From positions 9,057,001 to 9,121,000 of the forward strand of contig OX335660.1 in NCBI GenBank assembly GCA_946894095.1: 64,000 nt of DNA, read 5' to 3'. Below are positions 10,702-21,388 of this stretch, piece after piece. Numbering within the stretch: position 1 is the stretch's first letter; every line of letters begins with the position of its first letter. Source of the stretch: Incurvaria masculella. Taxonomy: Eukaryota; Arthropoda; Insecta; Lepidoptera; Incurvariidae. Made by a program: the position numbers and the translations under genes. The notes under the pieces were generated by a model. That model was not told where the DNA came from, ran no database searches, and worked only from the letters and a program-made list of their open reading frames with translations.

Positions 10702-13222
10702 TTAAATTGTTCCAGATCTCCCTTTGTTGCTGAGAGGCGCCCCGCTTCCCGTGGCGGGACTGCCACCGATGATGCGGTACTGCGGGTCCACCGACGGCCG
10801 AGGAGTCGACGAATGCTTCACTTCTCCTTTACCCTTTAACATTCTGGTCTGCATGACGCCACTCAAAACGGTCTGCGGCGGCATCTGTCCAAATAACTGG
10901 TACGACGATGACACTTGAGGCTGTGAGTACGACCCGTACGCTGTTTGAACGCCGCCTCCGTAAGCCCCCAATGGGACAACTTGAGGCTGTATATGGGACG
11001 GTTGGAATGGTACTTGCTGGATCAGACCGCTCTGTTGGCTCAATTGGGGAGCCTGAGAATTTGTCGTCGACATGTGGCTACTTTGCTGGTTCTGCCCTGG
11101 AATAGAGGAGAATGAGAGCCCAGGGATTGGAGGAGGAAATGAGGCTTGTTGAGTAGGAAACTCACCAGGTTGAAGTTGTAGCAAGCCCGACAAGTCGTTA
11201 TGAACCTGTTGGATAAATGGATTGCCCAAGACCGGCTTTTTACCTAATATATTAGACGTCGAAGGAGCATGCACTGAAGGTTGCTGGGTATTCACTAGGG
11301 ATGAAACGATTAATTTATTGAAACCATTAATTGGTACTTCGTTAGAAGGATTTGATTGCAAAGGCTGCACTGGCGGTCTAGGTAGCTGCATCTGTGAGTG
11401 GGGATAAATGATCCCTACAGGAACAATTCCCACTACAGCCGGAGGTACACCACTTGTTATGACCACGACGGCCTGAACAAATGGAATAGTTTCCATAAAC
11501 GACTTGTTTTTGATCAGAAGTGGAAGCTCGTGTTCCTGGAGCGGGGTGGTACCGATGAGGATGGGTATCACCTTCAAGGAAGACTCGTCCACCCCTGGAG
11601 GAAGTGGGAATAATCCCTTGATGACGTCAAGAGTGATAGGTTTGTTTTCGAGTTTCGATATGTCGATTTTAGGATTATTTAGGGACTTTATGTATTCGAT
11701 TACCCAATTCTCTAGTGTAACATAGTCGTTTGGAAGGCGAACATCTCCGAAACCGTTCGTCGGGGGTTGAGGGTTAGGCCACAGGCCACTTTCTATAGGT
11801 GTCGGCGGAGTCGGCGTCGGGTAAGGTAGCTGATCGGTCACCTTTTGTCCAGGGCGGTACCCGGGTGGCCATAAAGCCTTATCTTCGGGTATGAGGTAAT
11901 AACCCGCCGGTATGGACTCATCGCCTGGGAAGTAGACCATAACCATATCCATCGGTCCCGTCGGCGTGTCGGCTTGGGGCGAAGGGAGCACCTGAGATGT
12001 ACTTGGTGTCGGGTAAGGATATGGAATAGGTAGAGGATATGAACCTTGACCGGGGACAGGAGCGTTGCCCGAGCTGGACACCCGATATGGGCCCAGCGTC
12101 GGGTGGGGTCCACGACCTGGGTATGGTCCCAGGGTTTGCGGCTTGGAGATCGGATAAGTTCCCGAAGGCGTTGAAGGCCCTGACCCCGGATATGGCCCCA
12201 GGCCGGAAGATGAGCCATGACCTGGATACGGTCCGGTGCTTGGATACGATTCGGTACCGGGATATTGTCCATTGCTTGGATACGGTCCGGTGCCTGAATA
12301 TGGTTCGTTGTCTGGATACGATCCGGTTCTAAGATTCGGTCCGGACTCTGGATACGGTTCGAGTCTAGAATACGGTCCGGAACCTGGATACGGCCCGAGC
12401 CCAGGATGCGGCCCGGAACTAGGAGACGTCCCAGGTACGAAGCCCGGATACGATCCTTGACCTAGATATGGCCCAGGTGCTGGGTGTGGAGTAGGAATCT
12501 GGATTATATTAGAGGATTCCGGTAACGAACTCAAATCACTCGGATCCGGATAAGGGCGACCTTGTATCGTTAGAGTCGTTATGGGAATCGAAGGCTGAAC
12601 CTTCGGTACTGAAAAGCCACTCGCGGGTCTCTCTGGGACGTAAACTCCCTGCGGAGCAGGCGCCGGAATGATGGGGAAGGGCGCGGGTTGCAGGGGCGTC
12701 GATGGCACGTAGATGGGGCGCGCCGGGAAGCTGGGCTGCTTCACAACGGCCTGGTTGCCGGCCATGAAGGTGGGCACGTCCACCATGGTGACCTCGGTGA
12801 TGACGTCGCTCGTGTGCAGCGGCAGCTCCGGCATGGCGTTCTGCTTGTCCAGGCCGGGCACGTACAGGTAATACTTCTTGTTAAGGGATCCCTCCTCCGG
12901 AACGGCATACATGTACACAACGATCCTCTCCATGGGCAGACTCGCCGGGTTGATGTACTGCGAAACGGGCTCCGTGCCGGCCGGTAGGTCGCATGTCATG
13001 AAGCAGGGGTTCAAAGGGTTCGAAGAAGTCGACAGCGTCGGATTGGTGATCATTTGCGACGGCAGCGACATCGGAGTGACGGACGGAGGTGAAACGCTCT
13101 GGAACTTGAGGATCCTTTGCTTGATGGGCTCCGTTGTGAATTTCGGCGAGGAGCCATCGGGGCTGCTGTTGGTGTGCGCAGGAACTGGTGATGTAAAGTT
13201 GTAATCGATTTCGTTGAGGCAC
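10702..13222 (-). CDS. Last exon of secreted Pro/Gly/Tyr-rich hexapeptide-repeat protein (859 aa with exon 1)
   Basis: The exon starts after a good acceptor (TTATTTTCAG) and runs to TAA. Numbered from the signal peptide Met, the mature chain has three Cys (21, 93, 97) and probable N-glycosylation sites near its start. Residues about 119-146 hold an aliphatic/Tyr-rich block ending YYLYVPG. Residues about 269-400 are roughly 20 degenerate six-residue repeats (GPYPGS, EPYPES, GTYPIS). Residues about 445-480 hold a second block (MVMVYFPG, then AGYYLIP) resembling the first. Residues about 515-640 are hydrophobic and look folded; the C-terminal 200 residues are Gln/Pro/Ser-rich. I do not recognise the family. 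The composition resembles insect extracellular-matrix, cuticle or silk-type proteins, but no chitin-binding RR motif is visible, so function is unassigned. There is no frameshift or internal stop over 2.5 kb. It stands alone, with no co-directional neighbour. Confidence 0.85.
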
Positions 13223-13805
13223 CTGAAAATAAATATTGTTATGAAATTACAGATGTTGATGAAAGAGGCACTAGCTAGAATACAACAAGTGAACAAAATG
13301 TAATAGTGTACAATTTGGTGGCAACCAATTACTTAAATAAAATGTAAAAAATAGAACAAAGTTTCCTTGTTTATCCAATTGCATTTTATGGCAATAATGT
13401 CTTTAAATAAAATTGGTTTTAAAACATAGGCGTCAAATAGGGTTTCTGCTGTGTAGATTCCGGCACAAGGTAGTCACAATACATTTATCCCCGTTGATGT
13501 AAGATCCCCGTAAGAGGCGACTGAGATATCTGTCGTCTGTTACGTCCTTAGTTACTTGCAAGAACGTTTAAACGTTCTTGTTTACTAGGTGATGGGGTTA
13601 ATGTGTTAAAGCTATCCGAATTGGTACAATCGCATTAAATGAACGATGGTCAAAGCGGAAATTCAAATTGTCCGTGATCCATATTTAATGGTCAGGCAGA
13701 AGGAAATTTGTTTCTAGAAAACTATGAAGAAGGAGCTTTGTTAGACTAATCAATTTAATAGCCGTGTTATTTGGATCTATGGACTAAAATTAAGTCTTGA
13801 TATAC
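13223..13805 (-). other. Intron of the Pro-rich gene, carrying an old SINE fragment
   Basis: The 583-base intron is bounded by GT at 13805-13804 and AG at 13224-13223 on the minus strand. It carries a decayed copy of the local SINE body in plus orientation at about 13537-13692, recognised from the block around ACAATCGCATTAAATGAACG. The SINE therefore lies antisense to the gene. Confidence 0.75.
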
Positions 13806-13864
13806 CTTGCATGATGCAGTGATGCCAGTAGGACGGCGCAGATTAAGACCGACTGAAACAACAT
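13806..13864 (-). CDS. First coding exon (signal peptide) of secreted Pro-rich repeat protein
   Basis: This short exon reads MLFQSVLICAVLLASLHHA followed by AG of a split codon. It is a textbook signal peptide: start Met, a hydrophobic core of about 13 residues and a small residue before the likely cleavage point. It ends in CAAG|GTATAT, a good splice donor, in phase 2. The next exon begins with the single base that completes AGG (Arg20) and then Cys21, so the phases fit exactly. The exon is too short to be found by an ORF search and was recognised from its splice signal and the signal peptide. It implies that the mature protein is secreted. I chose the only ATG upstream of the hydrophobic stretch; 47 bases further upstream lies an initiator-like motif. 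Secretion and splice match are seen in sequence; expression is inferred. Confidence 0.8.
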
Positions 13865-13903
13865 AAATGAAAACAAGATAAATAAAGCATAATAAGAAAT
13901 TAA

Positions 13904-13950
13904 AGAATACTGATGTTGTTATCGAAATCTTTCGGTATTAATATTTAATA
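13904..13950 (-). promoter_or_regulatory. Putative core promoter of the Pro-rich gene
   Basis: On the minus strand an arthropod initiator-like ATCAGTATT places a start site near 13911. An AT-rich TATA-like stretch (TATTAAATATTAATA) lies about 25-39 bases upstream. This gives a 5' leader of about 47 bases before the signal-peptide ATG. Spacing is typical of a TATA-Inr promoter, but the assignment is from motifs only. Confidence 0.4.
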
Positions 13951-14355
13951 AATCATGCGATAATGAAGCAGTTTTCCCAAACATTCAATATCAAACTGAC
14001 TATGATAATGGAACTAAGTATTCCACTGCGTGACCTCCAAATGATGATCATAAATCAAAAGCCAGAATTATTCAGTGCCATTAACAAACAACTCAGTTCA
14101 ACAAAAGCGTTAACTTGTCACACATTATCAAAAAAAATCATAGGGCATGATGTAAAATCTTAGTAATTAGCGTAACTAATTCAATGATGAACTGGAACCG
14201 TGCGATATGGAGATGGCACGTGCTAATTTAACAAAACAAAACAAAATTGAATAAAAAAGCAGTGCAGTGTATAATAGCAAAACGAGCGCGGTACGTATTA
14301 CAGGCGTAATTAATGCTGGACTAGAACCAGCAACGAAGCCAATAGGCTAACAAAT
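13951..14355. other. Upstream region of the Pro-rich gene
   Basis: AT-rich, no repeat recognised. It may hold regulatory sequence for the gene at 10.7-13.9 kb. Confidence 0.4.
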
Positions 14356-14479
14356 AAGGGTGGAGTGCACCATCTCTGGTTATTGTTACTCTTATGGTTA
14401 TTCGGCTGAACAAGAAAGAAGATATATCTATAAAAAACGTAACCCTTTACATTATACAGAGATAGTGCACCCCAGCCTT
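14356..14479. mobile_element. Small hairpin element with 23-base arms
   Basis: Left arm AAGGGTGGAGTGCACCATCT and right arm AGATAGTGCACCCCAGCCTT are inverted. The single copy here has no clear target duplication. Confidence 0.5.
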
Positions 14480-14800
14480 GGAATTCCTATAAAGTTCACA
14501 GTATATAGGTATTTTATACTATAAAAACACTAATTCCTATGTAAAACGATTTACCTGCTCTGACAGCTTGCGACATTGATATCGATTTTAAATTAGGTGA
14601 AAAAAGCAACGCATTTTATTTGTAAAATAAAGTAAACATTACTGTATGAATAATTTTTTTCAGATTGCTTTCGATTAGCAATAATAGCATGTTTAGAAAA
14701 TTCAAAATATCGGATTATAAACTTAGGAAATCAGTTACTACACTAAACACCACTAATTAAGAAGACATGCTATCCAGTTTACCAATCCCAAAAAGTAAAA

Positions 14801-15090
14801 AACCGGCCAAGTGCTAGTTGGACTCACACACGAAGGGTTCCGTACCATCAACACCAAAAAATCAGGTTTTTTATATGGGCCCCCCCTTTTTTTTTTTTTT
14901 TTTTTTATTTCACCTATTTGTTGTTATAGCGGCAAAATGAATACACATTCTGTGAAAATTTCAGCTGCCTACCTATTACGGTTCTTGAGATACAGCTCTG
15001 TGACAGACGGACGGACGTACGGACGGACGGACAGCGGAGGCTTAGTAATAGGGTTCCGTTTTCACCCTTTGGGTACGGAACCCTAAAAAT
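14801..15090 (+). repeat. GGCCAAGT element, copy 1
   Basis: It starts CCGGCCAAGTGCTAGTTGG, contains a T-rich tract, GTTGTTATAGCGGCAAAA and a GACG microsatellite, and ends GGGTACGGAACCCTAAAAA. GGGTTCCGTACC occurs inverted near both ends. It is non-coding; class unresolved. Confidence 0.8.
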
Positions 15091-16755
15091 AAAAAGAATC
15101 ATTGGGATTTCCATCAGCAACGCTTTGTTCAAAAAGGTTTTAGCTTGATTGAAATTGAACCAATGTGAGACTGATTGGTGGTTGTTTTCTGGTAAAATCA
15201 ATGACAGAGAAAAAAATACTCACAAGGTCATATTTTGCAATCATCTTTGTTGCAAAATGAATACTACGCCCGCACCATCCAGCTGCATGTGCCAGAAGTA
15301 CGCTCGAGTCGGCACTGCGGAGGAATGCACGCACGCTCCGAATAAAAAAGCATTCAGTGATTATACCTGCCCGCCACAATTAACCAAATTGCCGTGTCTA
15401 AAGCCAGAGACCATTGTTTGTGAAAAGACAAAACTAAAGGCGTAACGCGAGAGAGGGGTAATGGCTTTACGCCTATTCGTATGCTAAATTCTGTGACATT
15501 TCACACCATGTTAAGACCAAGTGCCTAACAAGACGGAGATGTCGATCATGAGGTTTCCAAAATGGACCAAAATATTCTTGACTAAACAATGCCCTTCGTC
15601 TGTGTGGTTTGTGATGGATTCCAGATCCTACTTAAAATGTGTGTTCCTTGGAAAGAACGAGTGTACAAAGACAAACCTATATTGTCTGATCCGGTGAGGG
15701 CAGCTCGATTCTCACTAGAATTAACCACAAATGTGACAGACAAGTCAACCCATCTATGAACGCATATAATGAATTTTCAATCAGAAAGCACCAAGTATAG
15801 TAGGTTTAATGACAATGTCTATTGTAAATTTGAGATTATGCATAGAGTTTCACTAGCATTCAATGACTGAGATATATAGTTACGTATTTTTAATTAGCCT
15901 ACAATCATTATGCGTGCATAAAGAAGAAAATATTAATTAGCGTAGTTCATTTAAATGGCAATTATTAATGTATTTCCGATTCCACTGATCAAGATAAAAC
16001 AGCTTGTAAAACACACTGCATACGAGTGCGTAAGAATCTTGAAATGAAAATATATCACGCTTGGTATACATTGGATTGTCCTGTCGTGAAAGCAGCGGAA
16101 ATCGGGGATTTTGAAATTATAAGAAATGTATTATTTTGCACGGCGACTGCCATTAAATTAGCGAAATCGTCTTCCAGGCCCTAACGGTTCCCTAAAAGTT
16201 GACAGATTTTAATTTTATGTCCGCATGTTGTTTGTTATCAAACAAAGTTTAAGCCAATATTTTCCAAATTTCCAAAAAATTTAAACATTCACACATTGAT
16301 AATATGTAGCATGGGGAATTAATAGGATAACGATTTTCTTAAAATCAACATGATTTTTTTCACATTCAGTTTTGGAAACAAGATAAGAAGAAATAAGAAA
16401 AAACTATACTCACGATAGCACAAAGCATCCGTTTTACTAACAGTGTATCACAACTGTTTTCTAGCAATAACGATCATTATGAAATAATACAGTTCGAACC
16501 GAAATAAAATATTTGCGATTTCTTTACAATGGATAACCTATTAATTCGATGGTTACAAGTTATGTTTCCCAACTAAAAAAGTATGTTTTTTTTACGTAAG
16601 CATCGAGTTAGGTAGGGCCTTCGAAAATTGTTGTATGTAAATATTGAGATTGTGAAGAGGTCACCGTGAGACCGGCATCACCGCAACTTCGTCGCGTGCG
16701 TCCACGCTTGACGTGTAGCTGCCGAACAGCTATGCCCGCCCGCAACCGTCATTCA
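15091..16755. other. Unassigned non-coding DNA
   Basis: Contains an isolated frame at 15149-15445 (plus) and splice-like sites on the minus strand near 15227 and 15364; neither gives a supported gene. Confidence 0.45.
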
Positions 16756-16923
16756 GGCTGAGATAAATAGTCGCAACCGAAACTAATGCTAACGCAAAGT
16801 AGTACTTTGTGACGTCAATTTGCATTACTTTGCGATTTCGTCCATACAAAATGTGTCAAAGTGACGTCACAAAGTACTACTTTGCGTTAGCATTAGTTTC
16901 GGTTACGGCTATTTATTTCAGCC
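16756..16923. mobile_element. Harbinger-like palindromic MITE, copy 1
   Basis: The element starts GGCTGAGATAAATAGTCG and its end is nearly the reverse complement, with arms of about 60 bases. TCA flanks both sides as a 3-base target duplication. Each arm carries TGACGTCA. Confidence 0.8.
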
Positions 16924-17439
16924 TCAGAGTTCTTGGAGCCATCCGGCCTCTCCGCCTGCGAGGATTGAAGCAGTTGGGTCGCAGCACGTCCACACGTGCG
17001 ATTTCACAACGTGCTCCGCACAAGCGCTACCCGGGACTGAACCGGGGTTACTGTGAGAAATTGAGTGAGGGAATTCGATAAATTCAGCACCAAGCAAAAG
17101 TGGATGTTAAATATGTCACCAGTAAGAGCGCAAATTATATGATATCAATGCTTAGATTGGTGCAGAATTGATCGAATTCTCTCACTATTTTGTCACACAT
17201 TCCAAAGGTTACAATGGTTTAGATTCAGATGTTGCATCCTTACCAACTGATGCCTTACGCCACACCTAGACTAAGGGTTGGCTGACTAAGCTGGTGAAAC
17301 ATATGAAAATCAGAATAAATGTATGATTGCTGCTGAATGCAGGCGAGGGTTCTAGGAATCAAGCAGTACTGGAATCAGGGTAAAAGGCATCAGGGGACAG
17401 CGTCACGCCGCAGCAAGTCCATGGGCATCGAGCAACTCA
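16924..17439. other. Unassigned non-coding DNA
   Basis: Moderately GC-rich to 17080, then ordinary. No feature recognised. Confidence 0.45.
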
Positions 17440-17830
17440 ATTACAGGTGTGGTGTAGGGCTATATATATAGAGGTTATGGGTTCAATTCTCGCCCCGGTC
17501 ATGCACCACTTTCTTTCTCTTTATCAGTTGGATGAGTGCATTTCGTTACGAATTCGAGCTGTTCCATGATTCGTAACCTAACTAGGTGGTAGAGACTAGC
17601 CCGCCCGGGTTGGTACCACCGCCTAGGAAGAAACTATGGTGTCATCCAAGGCGGTTTAAGCGGCACTGAAAAATTGTCCCTATTTTCCACCCAGTTCAAT
17701 AGCCGTGCTCATAAAGGAAAGGTCCTGGCATGGAACCTTATTTATTCGGGAATGTAGTATAATATATTGGGCTATATCATGACGGTAGTTGTGTGGTCTT
17801 TATTAACCGACCATGTAAGGTCAAATATAC
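17440..17830 (+). mobile_element. tRNA-headed SINE, diverged
   Basis: A box-B-like GGGTTCAATTCTCGCC is followed by TGCACCACTTTCTTTCTCTT, the GCCCGCCCGGGTTGGTACCA body and a tail ending near CCGACCATGT. A small rearrangement affects the body at 17615-17665. Confidence 0.75.
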
Positions 17831-17877
17831 ATGTGTAAAGGTAGGTAGGTAGGACAAATAGGTAAAATTAAAAAATA

Positions 17878-17948
17878 AATGTTAAATCATGTACGATGCT
17901 ACGGAACTTCGTGTGCGAGTCCTACTCGCAATTGGCCGGTTTTTTTTA
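17878..17948 (-). repeat. GGCCAAGT element, 5' fragment
   Basis: Only the head is present, reading GCAATTGGCCGGTTTTTTTT at its outer end. Confidence 0.6.
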
Positions 17949-18389
17949 TGACAAGAAATGTATAGTATATTGTTTAAAACGTTCTTTTCGATGGCAGACT
18001 TGTCTGTTATCAAATTCTTGGCTGGCTTTTGGAATCCAACTTGCTCACTTATTTGAAAACAGAATACCTATCCTAAAATCTAACGCCAATTTGTATTGTC
18101 ATACATTAAACAATTAAAGGTCAAATTATTTGAAAAAAAAAAACTCCCCACAATAATAATTGTAAAGCATTGTTAAAGTGATCACACGGAAACCCGAACA
18201 AAGCACGCCACAATCGACCCGCCACCACCGCTATCCTCCTAGCAACAGGCAGCACCGCAACACAGCGGATTAAATCGAAAATACCAAAGATATGCGAATG
18301 AAAACAGTAGTTGTGTTCGAGCAGAAACGGTTTCTTTTTCTTTCCGTACAGAACGGAATCAGGCGGAATGTCGCGGAGCAACACTAAAG

Positions 18390-18613
18390 GCCAAGTGCGA
18401 GTCGGACTCGCATACGAAGGGTTCCGTACTATCGTACAACATTTCACACAAAATAATCACTTTTCTTGCATGGTATTTTTGTTGTTATAGCGGCAACAGA
18501 AATAACATTCTGTGAAAATTTCAAATATACAGAATCTACCCGCTGACAGACGGACGGACGGATAGCGGAGGCTCTAGGGTCCCGTTGGCACCCTTTGGGT
18601 ACGGAATCCTAAA
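18390..18613 (+). repeat. GGCCAAGT element, copy 2
   Basis: Both ends present, with a shortened interior (about 224 bases) and a short GACG repeat. Confidence 0.75.
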
Positions 18614-19315
18614 AAAAGCAGAAATATAAGTCACATTTAAATGAACACTAATTTTCATCTCAAAGGCAAATGTGCAAGTTTTGCCAATCAATTTATATCT
18701 AAATTAATTCAATTCTTACCTATTTCTTTATAAATTCGAGATTCAACACGAAATTAGATAGTTTAAGGTTTGAAGTATAAGTGACAGTTGACAGATCTAG
18801 TTCAGATTCCGTGTTCAACTTCGGCGAGGTGGAATAGCAAGAACGGTGCGAAACTCATTTTTGGGTCAACGAAAACAGCAAAAGTCAGAACACAGAACAT
18901 GACAGAACGGTCATTATTTCGCCAAAACGCCAGTTCTGGTTCTTTTCTGTTCGGTACTGTACGAAACAGTCAGCTCAAACACAACCGGTCTCTATTGCCT
19001 GTAACTACTGGAGCGTAATTTAACTTTAATCGATACATCAAAAGAATACCGAGGTATTTGCGAGATGAAACGCTTGGTTGAGGTATGGTTACAATAGATT
19101 TCGCGCTTTTAAGAAAATGTAGGGAAGGCATAGTTGCGAACTATACTTACACTGGATGGAAAATTACCTACTACCGTGCCCAACACTCCGCTTTCCCGAA
19201 AAAAAAAAGGTTTTCATGCCAGGATCTTCCTTTCATATGAGCGCGGCTGAATGGAAGACATAGTCAAATTTTAAATAAGGCAATAAAACATAACCAAATT
19301 TTTCATCCATTGCGA
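18614..19315. other. Unassigned non-coding DNA
   Basis: No gene or repeat family recognised. Confidence 0.45.
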
Positions 19316-19506
19316 TGCTTAGGGCCTTTTTCACCTACTGCTGATTAGCTTAATCGTCTTAGAAGCTTGCAATCAATACCAGGACAAGTTAATCAGCACT
19401 ATAGTAATAAAGGCCCTTTAAGTGTTGATCATAAGGACTATTAAGGGGATATTAAGGGCCTTTCTTAGCAGCTTGCAAATCAGCACTTGGTGAAAACCAG
19501 GCTTAC
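19316..19506 (+). repeat. MITE of the CTGCTGATTA family, copy 2
   Basis: It runs from AGGGCCTTTTTCACCTACTG to GGTGAAAACCAGGCTT. Internal duplication of the GGGCCTTTCTTAGCAGCTTG region is visible. Confidence 0.6.
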
Positions 19507-19676
19507 TAACCCTACCTTCCGATAAGTAGGGAAGGCGAAACACGTCATGACATGGATTACGAACCATAGTGACCCGCATTCTCGACGAAAAATCTCATTT
19601 CAAGGTCGGATAAGAAAGAAAGTGGTGCATACTTTCTGGGATTCGAACCCGCGGTCATTTATATCCGGGTGGGTTA
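19501..19676 (-). mobile_element. tRNA-headed SINE fragment
   Basis: Minus-strand head with box B (GGTTCGAATCCC) and AAGTATGCACCACTTTC. The tail is absent. Confidence 0.5.
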
Positions 19677-19774
19677 CCATGGTAAATGAACTTGTTAATG
19701 AACGTTAAGTTGCATTTAGTACCACGCTAACTAATTCGGCCAAGTGAACTGAATTTTACCAGTTGGTAAGTTTA

Positions 19775-20042
19775 AACTAGGTGAAGTATCTCTCAACGCG
19801 GTTAGTTTCTGAATGATTGACCATTTTGAACCGTTGAGGCTGGCCGTGGTTCGTAATCCACGTAAAACTGTAGGTACCTTTCCTTACTTACTGGGTGGTG
19901 GGGTTAATACCGCCCGGGTGGGTACCATCGCATTGAATGAACGACGGTAGAGCGGCAATGAAAATTGTCCGTATTTTACATGCAATTCTATGTAGCTGAG
20001 CAGGTAATTCCCATTTGGTGTATTAGGCTAATATCTGACGGT
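19775..20042 (+). mobile_element. 5S-headed SINE, 5'-truncated
   Basis: It retains TGATTGACCATTTTGAACCG from the 5S-type head, then the common body (CCGCCCGGGTGGGTACCATC) and TTAGGCTAATATCTGACGGT from the tail. Confidence 0.7.
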
Positions 20043-20259
20043 CAAGGAATGTGACATGTATGTATGTATAATCGACCGTGAAGCAAGGACAGGCTGGTTC
20101 GGGTCCAGCCTTGCAGTGTATTCGTAAAGTAGTTCTTTTTTGGTTCGGGTCCAGCCTTGCAGTATATTCGTAAAGTAGTTCTTTTTACTGGGCTCTTTCT
20201 TCAATTAATGTGTCCTTGCTTCACGGTCGATTATACATAAATACATGTCACATTCCTTG
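20043..20259. mobile_element. TIR element with ~49-base arms and internal duplication
   Basis: The ends CAAGGAATGTGACATGTAT and their reverse complement enclose a 46-base unit present twice (20095-20140, 20141-20186). It lies at the end of a SINE. Confidence 0.75.
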
Positions 20260-20579
20260 GAATAAGCGACTAACCTGCTTATTACGAAAAAGTATATTTA
20301 TCTGACGGTCGGTTTTGTATTAGCCATCCATGTCCAGTATAAAAAAAAAGTTAGCATTGTACAAGATGCCTGTTCACCCGGCGAGTTAATATAACGTGGT
20401 AGCCCCTCAGGACGTTGTTTCTGTAGTTCTACGAGTAGGTAACTAGGGGGCGACTTTCGCCTCTTATTTTTATCGCCGAATGAAAGTTGGAAATGCTTTT
20501 TTTCAAGTACCGTTTTGACCCCAAGTAACGTACTCGGTATTATGCAGTGATGCCTGGAGGGTACTGCGGGTGCGCTCAC

Positions 20580-20767
20580 ACGGGCGGCAATCGTCAAAGG
20601 CGGCGGCTTCCCGAAGCACCTCAAAGTGTTATTGAGAGCATGCCGCCGCTCCGCCGCGCCGTCGCCGCTCCAGCTAAGATACTCATCAGCGGTCGGGTGC
20701 ATCCCGAGTAGCGGTGTTGCCACCACCGCCGAGACACTATTAGTTATTCTGTGGCCGAGATCACTGG
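20580..20767 (-). other. Candidate internal coding exon
   Basis: A 188-base GC-rich segment is open in one frame, encoding a peptide containing LGMHPTADEYLSWSGDG and CFGKPPPLTIAAR. It follows a good acceptor (GGTGAATTTGCAG) and ends at GTGAGC in phase 0. The ORF extends past the donor. I do not recognise the peptide, and no partner exons were identified. It could be chance openness in GC-rich DNA. Confidence 0.3.
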
Positions 20768-21388
20768 CTGCAAATTCACCAAGTGAAGGGTCAACTGTGT
20801 AAGGTCGCAGTGAAATAGAAAAAACGCTAGTGATTTAGCCAGATCAATAGAATTCTGAAAATCATAATCTGAAAAGCTTTATGATTTAGCGAGATCTGTG
20901 ATTATCACAGATTTGTTTATTTCACTACTACATCCTACCCTAACTTAACAAAGTTAAAAACTGTGAGGCGCGAATCTCTACTAAATAAAAAATTCTACGT
21001 CTGCCATCAGTATGTCTGTTCGCACATAACTAGTGAACCACTCATACGGTTTGGATGCGGTTTGTGCTTTCGGATAACTAAATTATTTTATTATTATTAT
21101 TATACTGACAGGGTGCTTAGCATCACGCTAAATTACCTGACAGGTAAACGGTAAAGATATGATAGAAGTCGGGAAAAAACTGATTGTTTTTCGTAGGACT
21201 TTAACGTGGAGCCGTGTGGACAGCTAGTTAGTTTGAATCTTAAATATATCCATAATCGTTGTTGCGAAAATGTTAAAATTTCGGATTTATTGGTTTCATT
21301 GTAATAAAAAAGGATTTCTGAAAAGTTTTCGCCGCAACAATATGTATGTAATCAATGCCTTTTTCATTTATTTTTTGTTATGTGTATA
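20768..21388. other. Unassigned non-coding DNA
   Basis: No supported feature; it includes a short ATT run near 21090. Confidence 0.45.

Noticed and set aside
10724..13204. Many plus- and minus-strand ORFs overlapping the Pro-rich gene
   Set aside because: They are shadow frames of a repetitive GC-rich coding exon, and none has its own splice or start context.
14550..14600. Alternative upstream exon for the Pro-rich gene (ATGTCGCAAGC then a donor)
   Set aside because: Its frame ends in phase 1 and does not fit the downstream exon, while the exon at 13806-13864 fits in phase and encodes a signal peptide.
15149..15445. Cys-rich ORF, possible small secreted protein
   Set aside because: No signal peptide at the start, an upstream frame of low complexity, and competing splice-like sites on the other strand; no support as a gene.
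16809..17081. 90-codon ORF
   Set aside because: The first part is the arm of the palindromic MITE.
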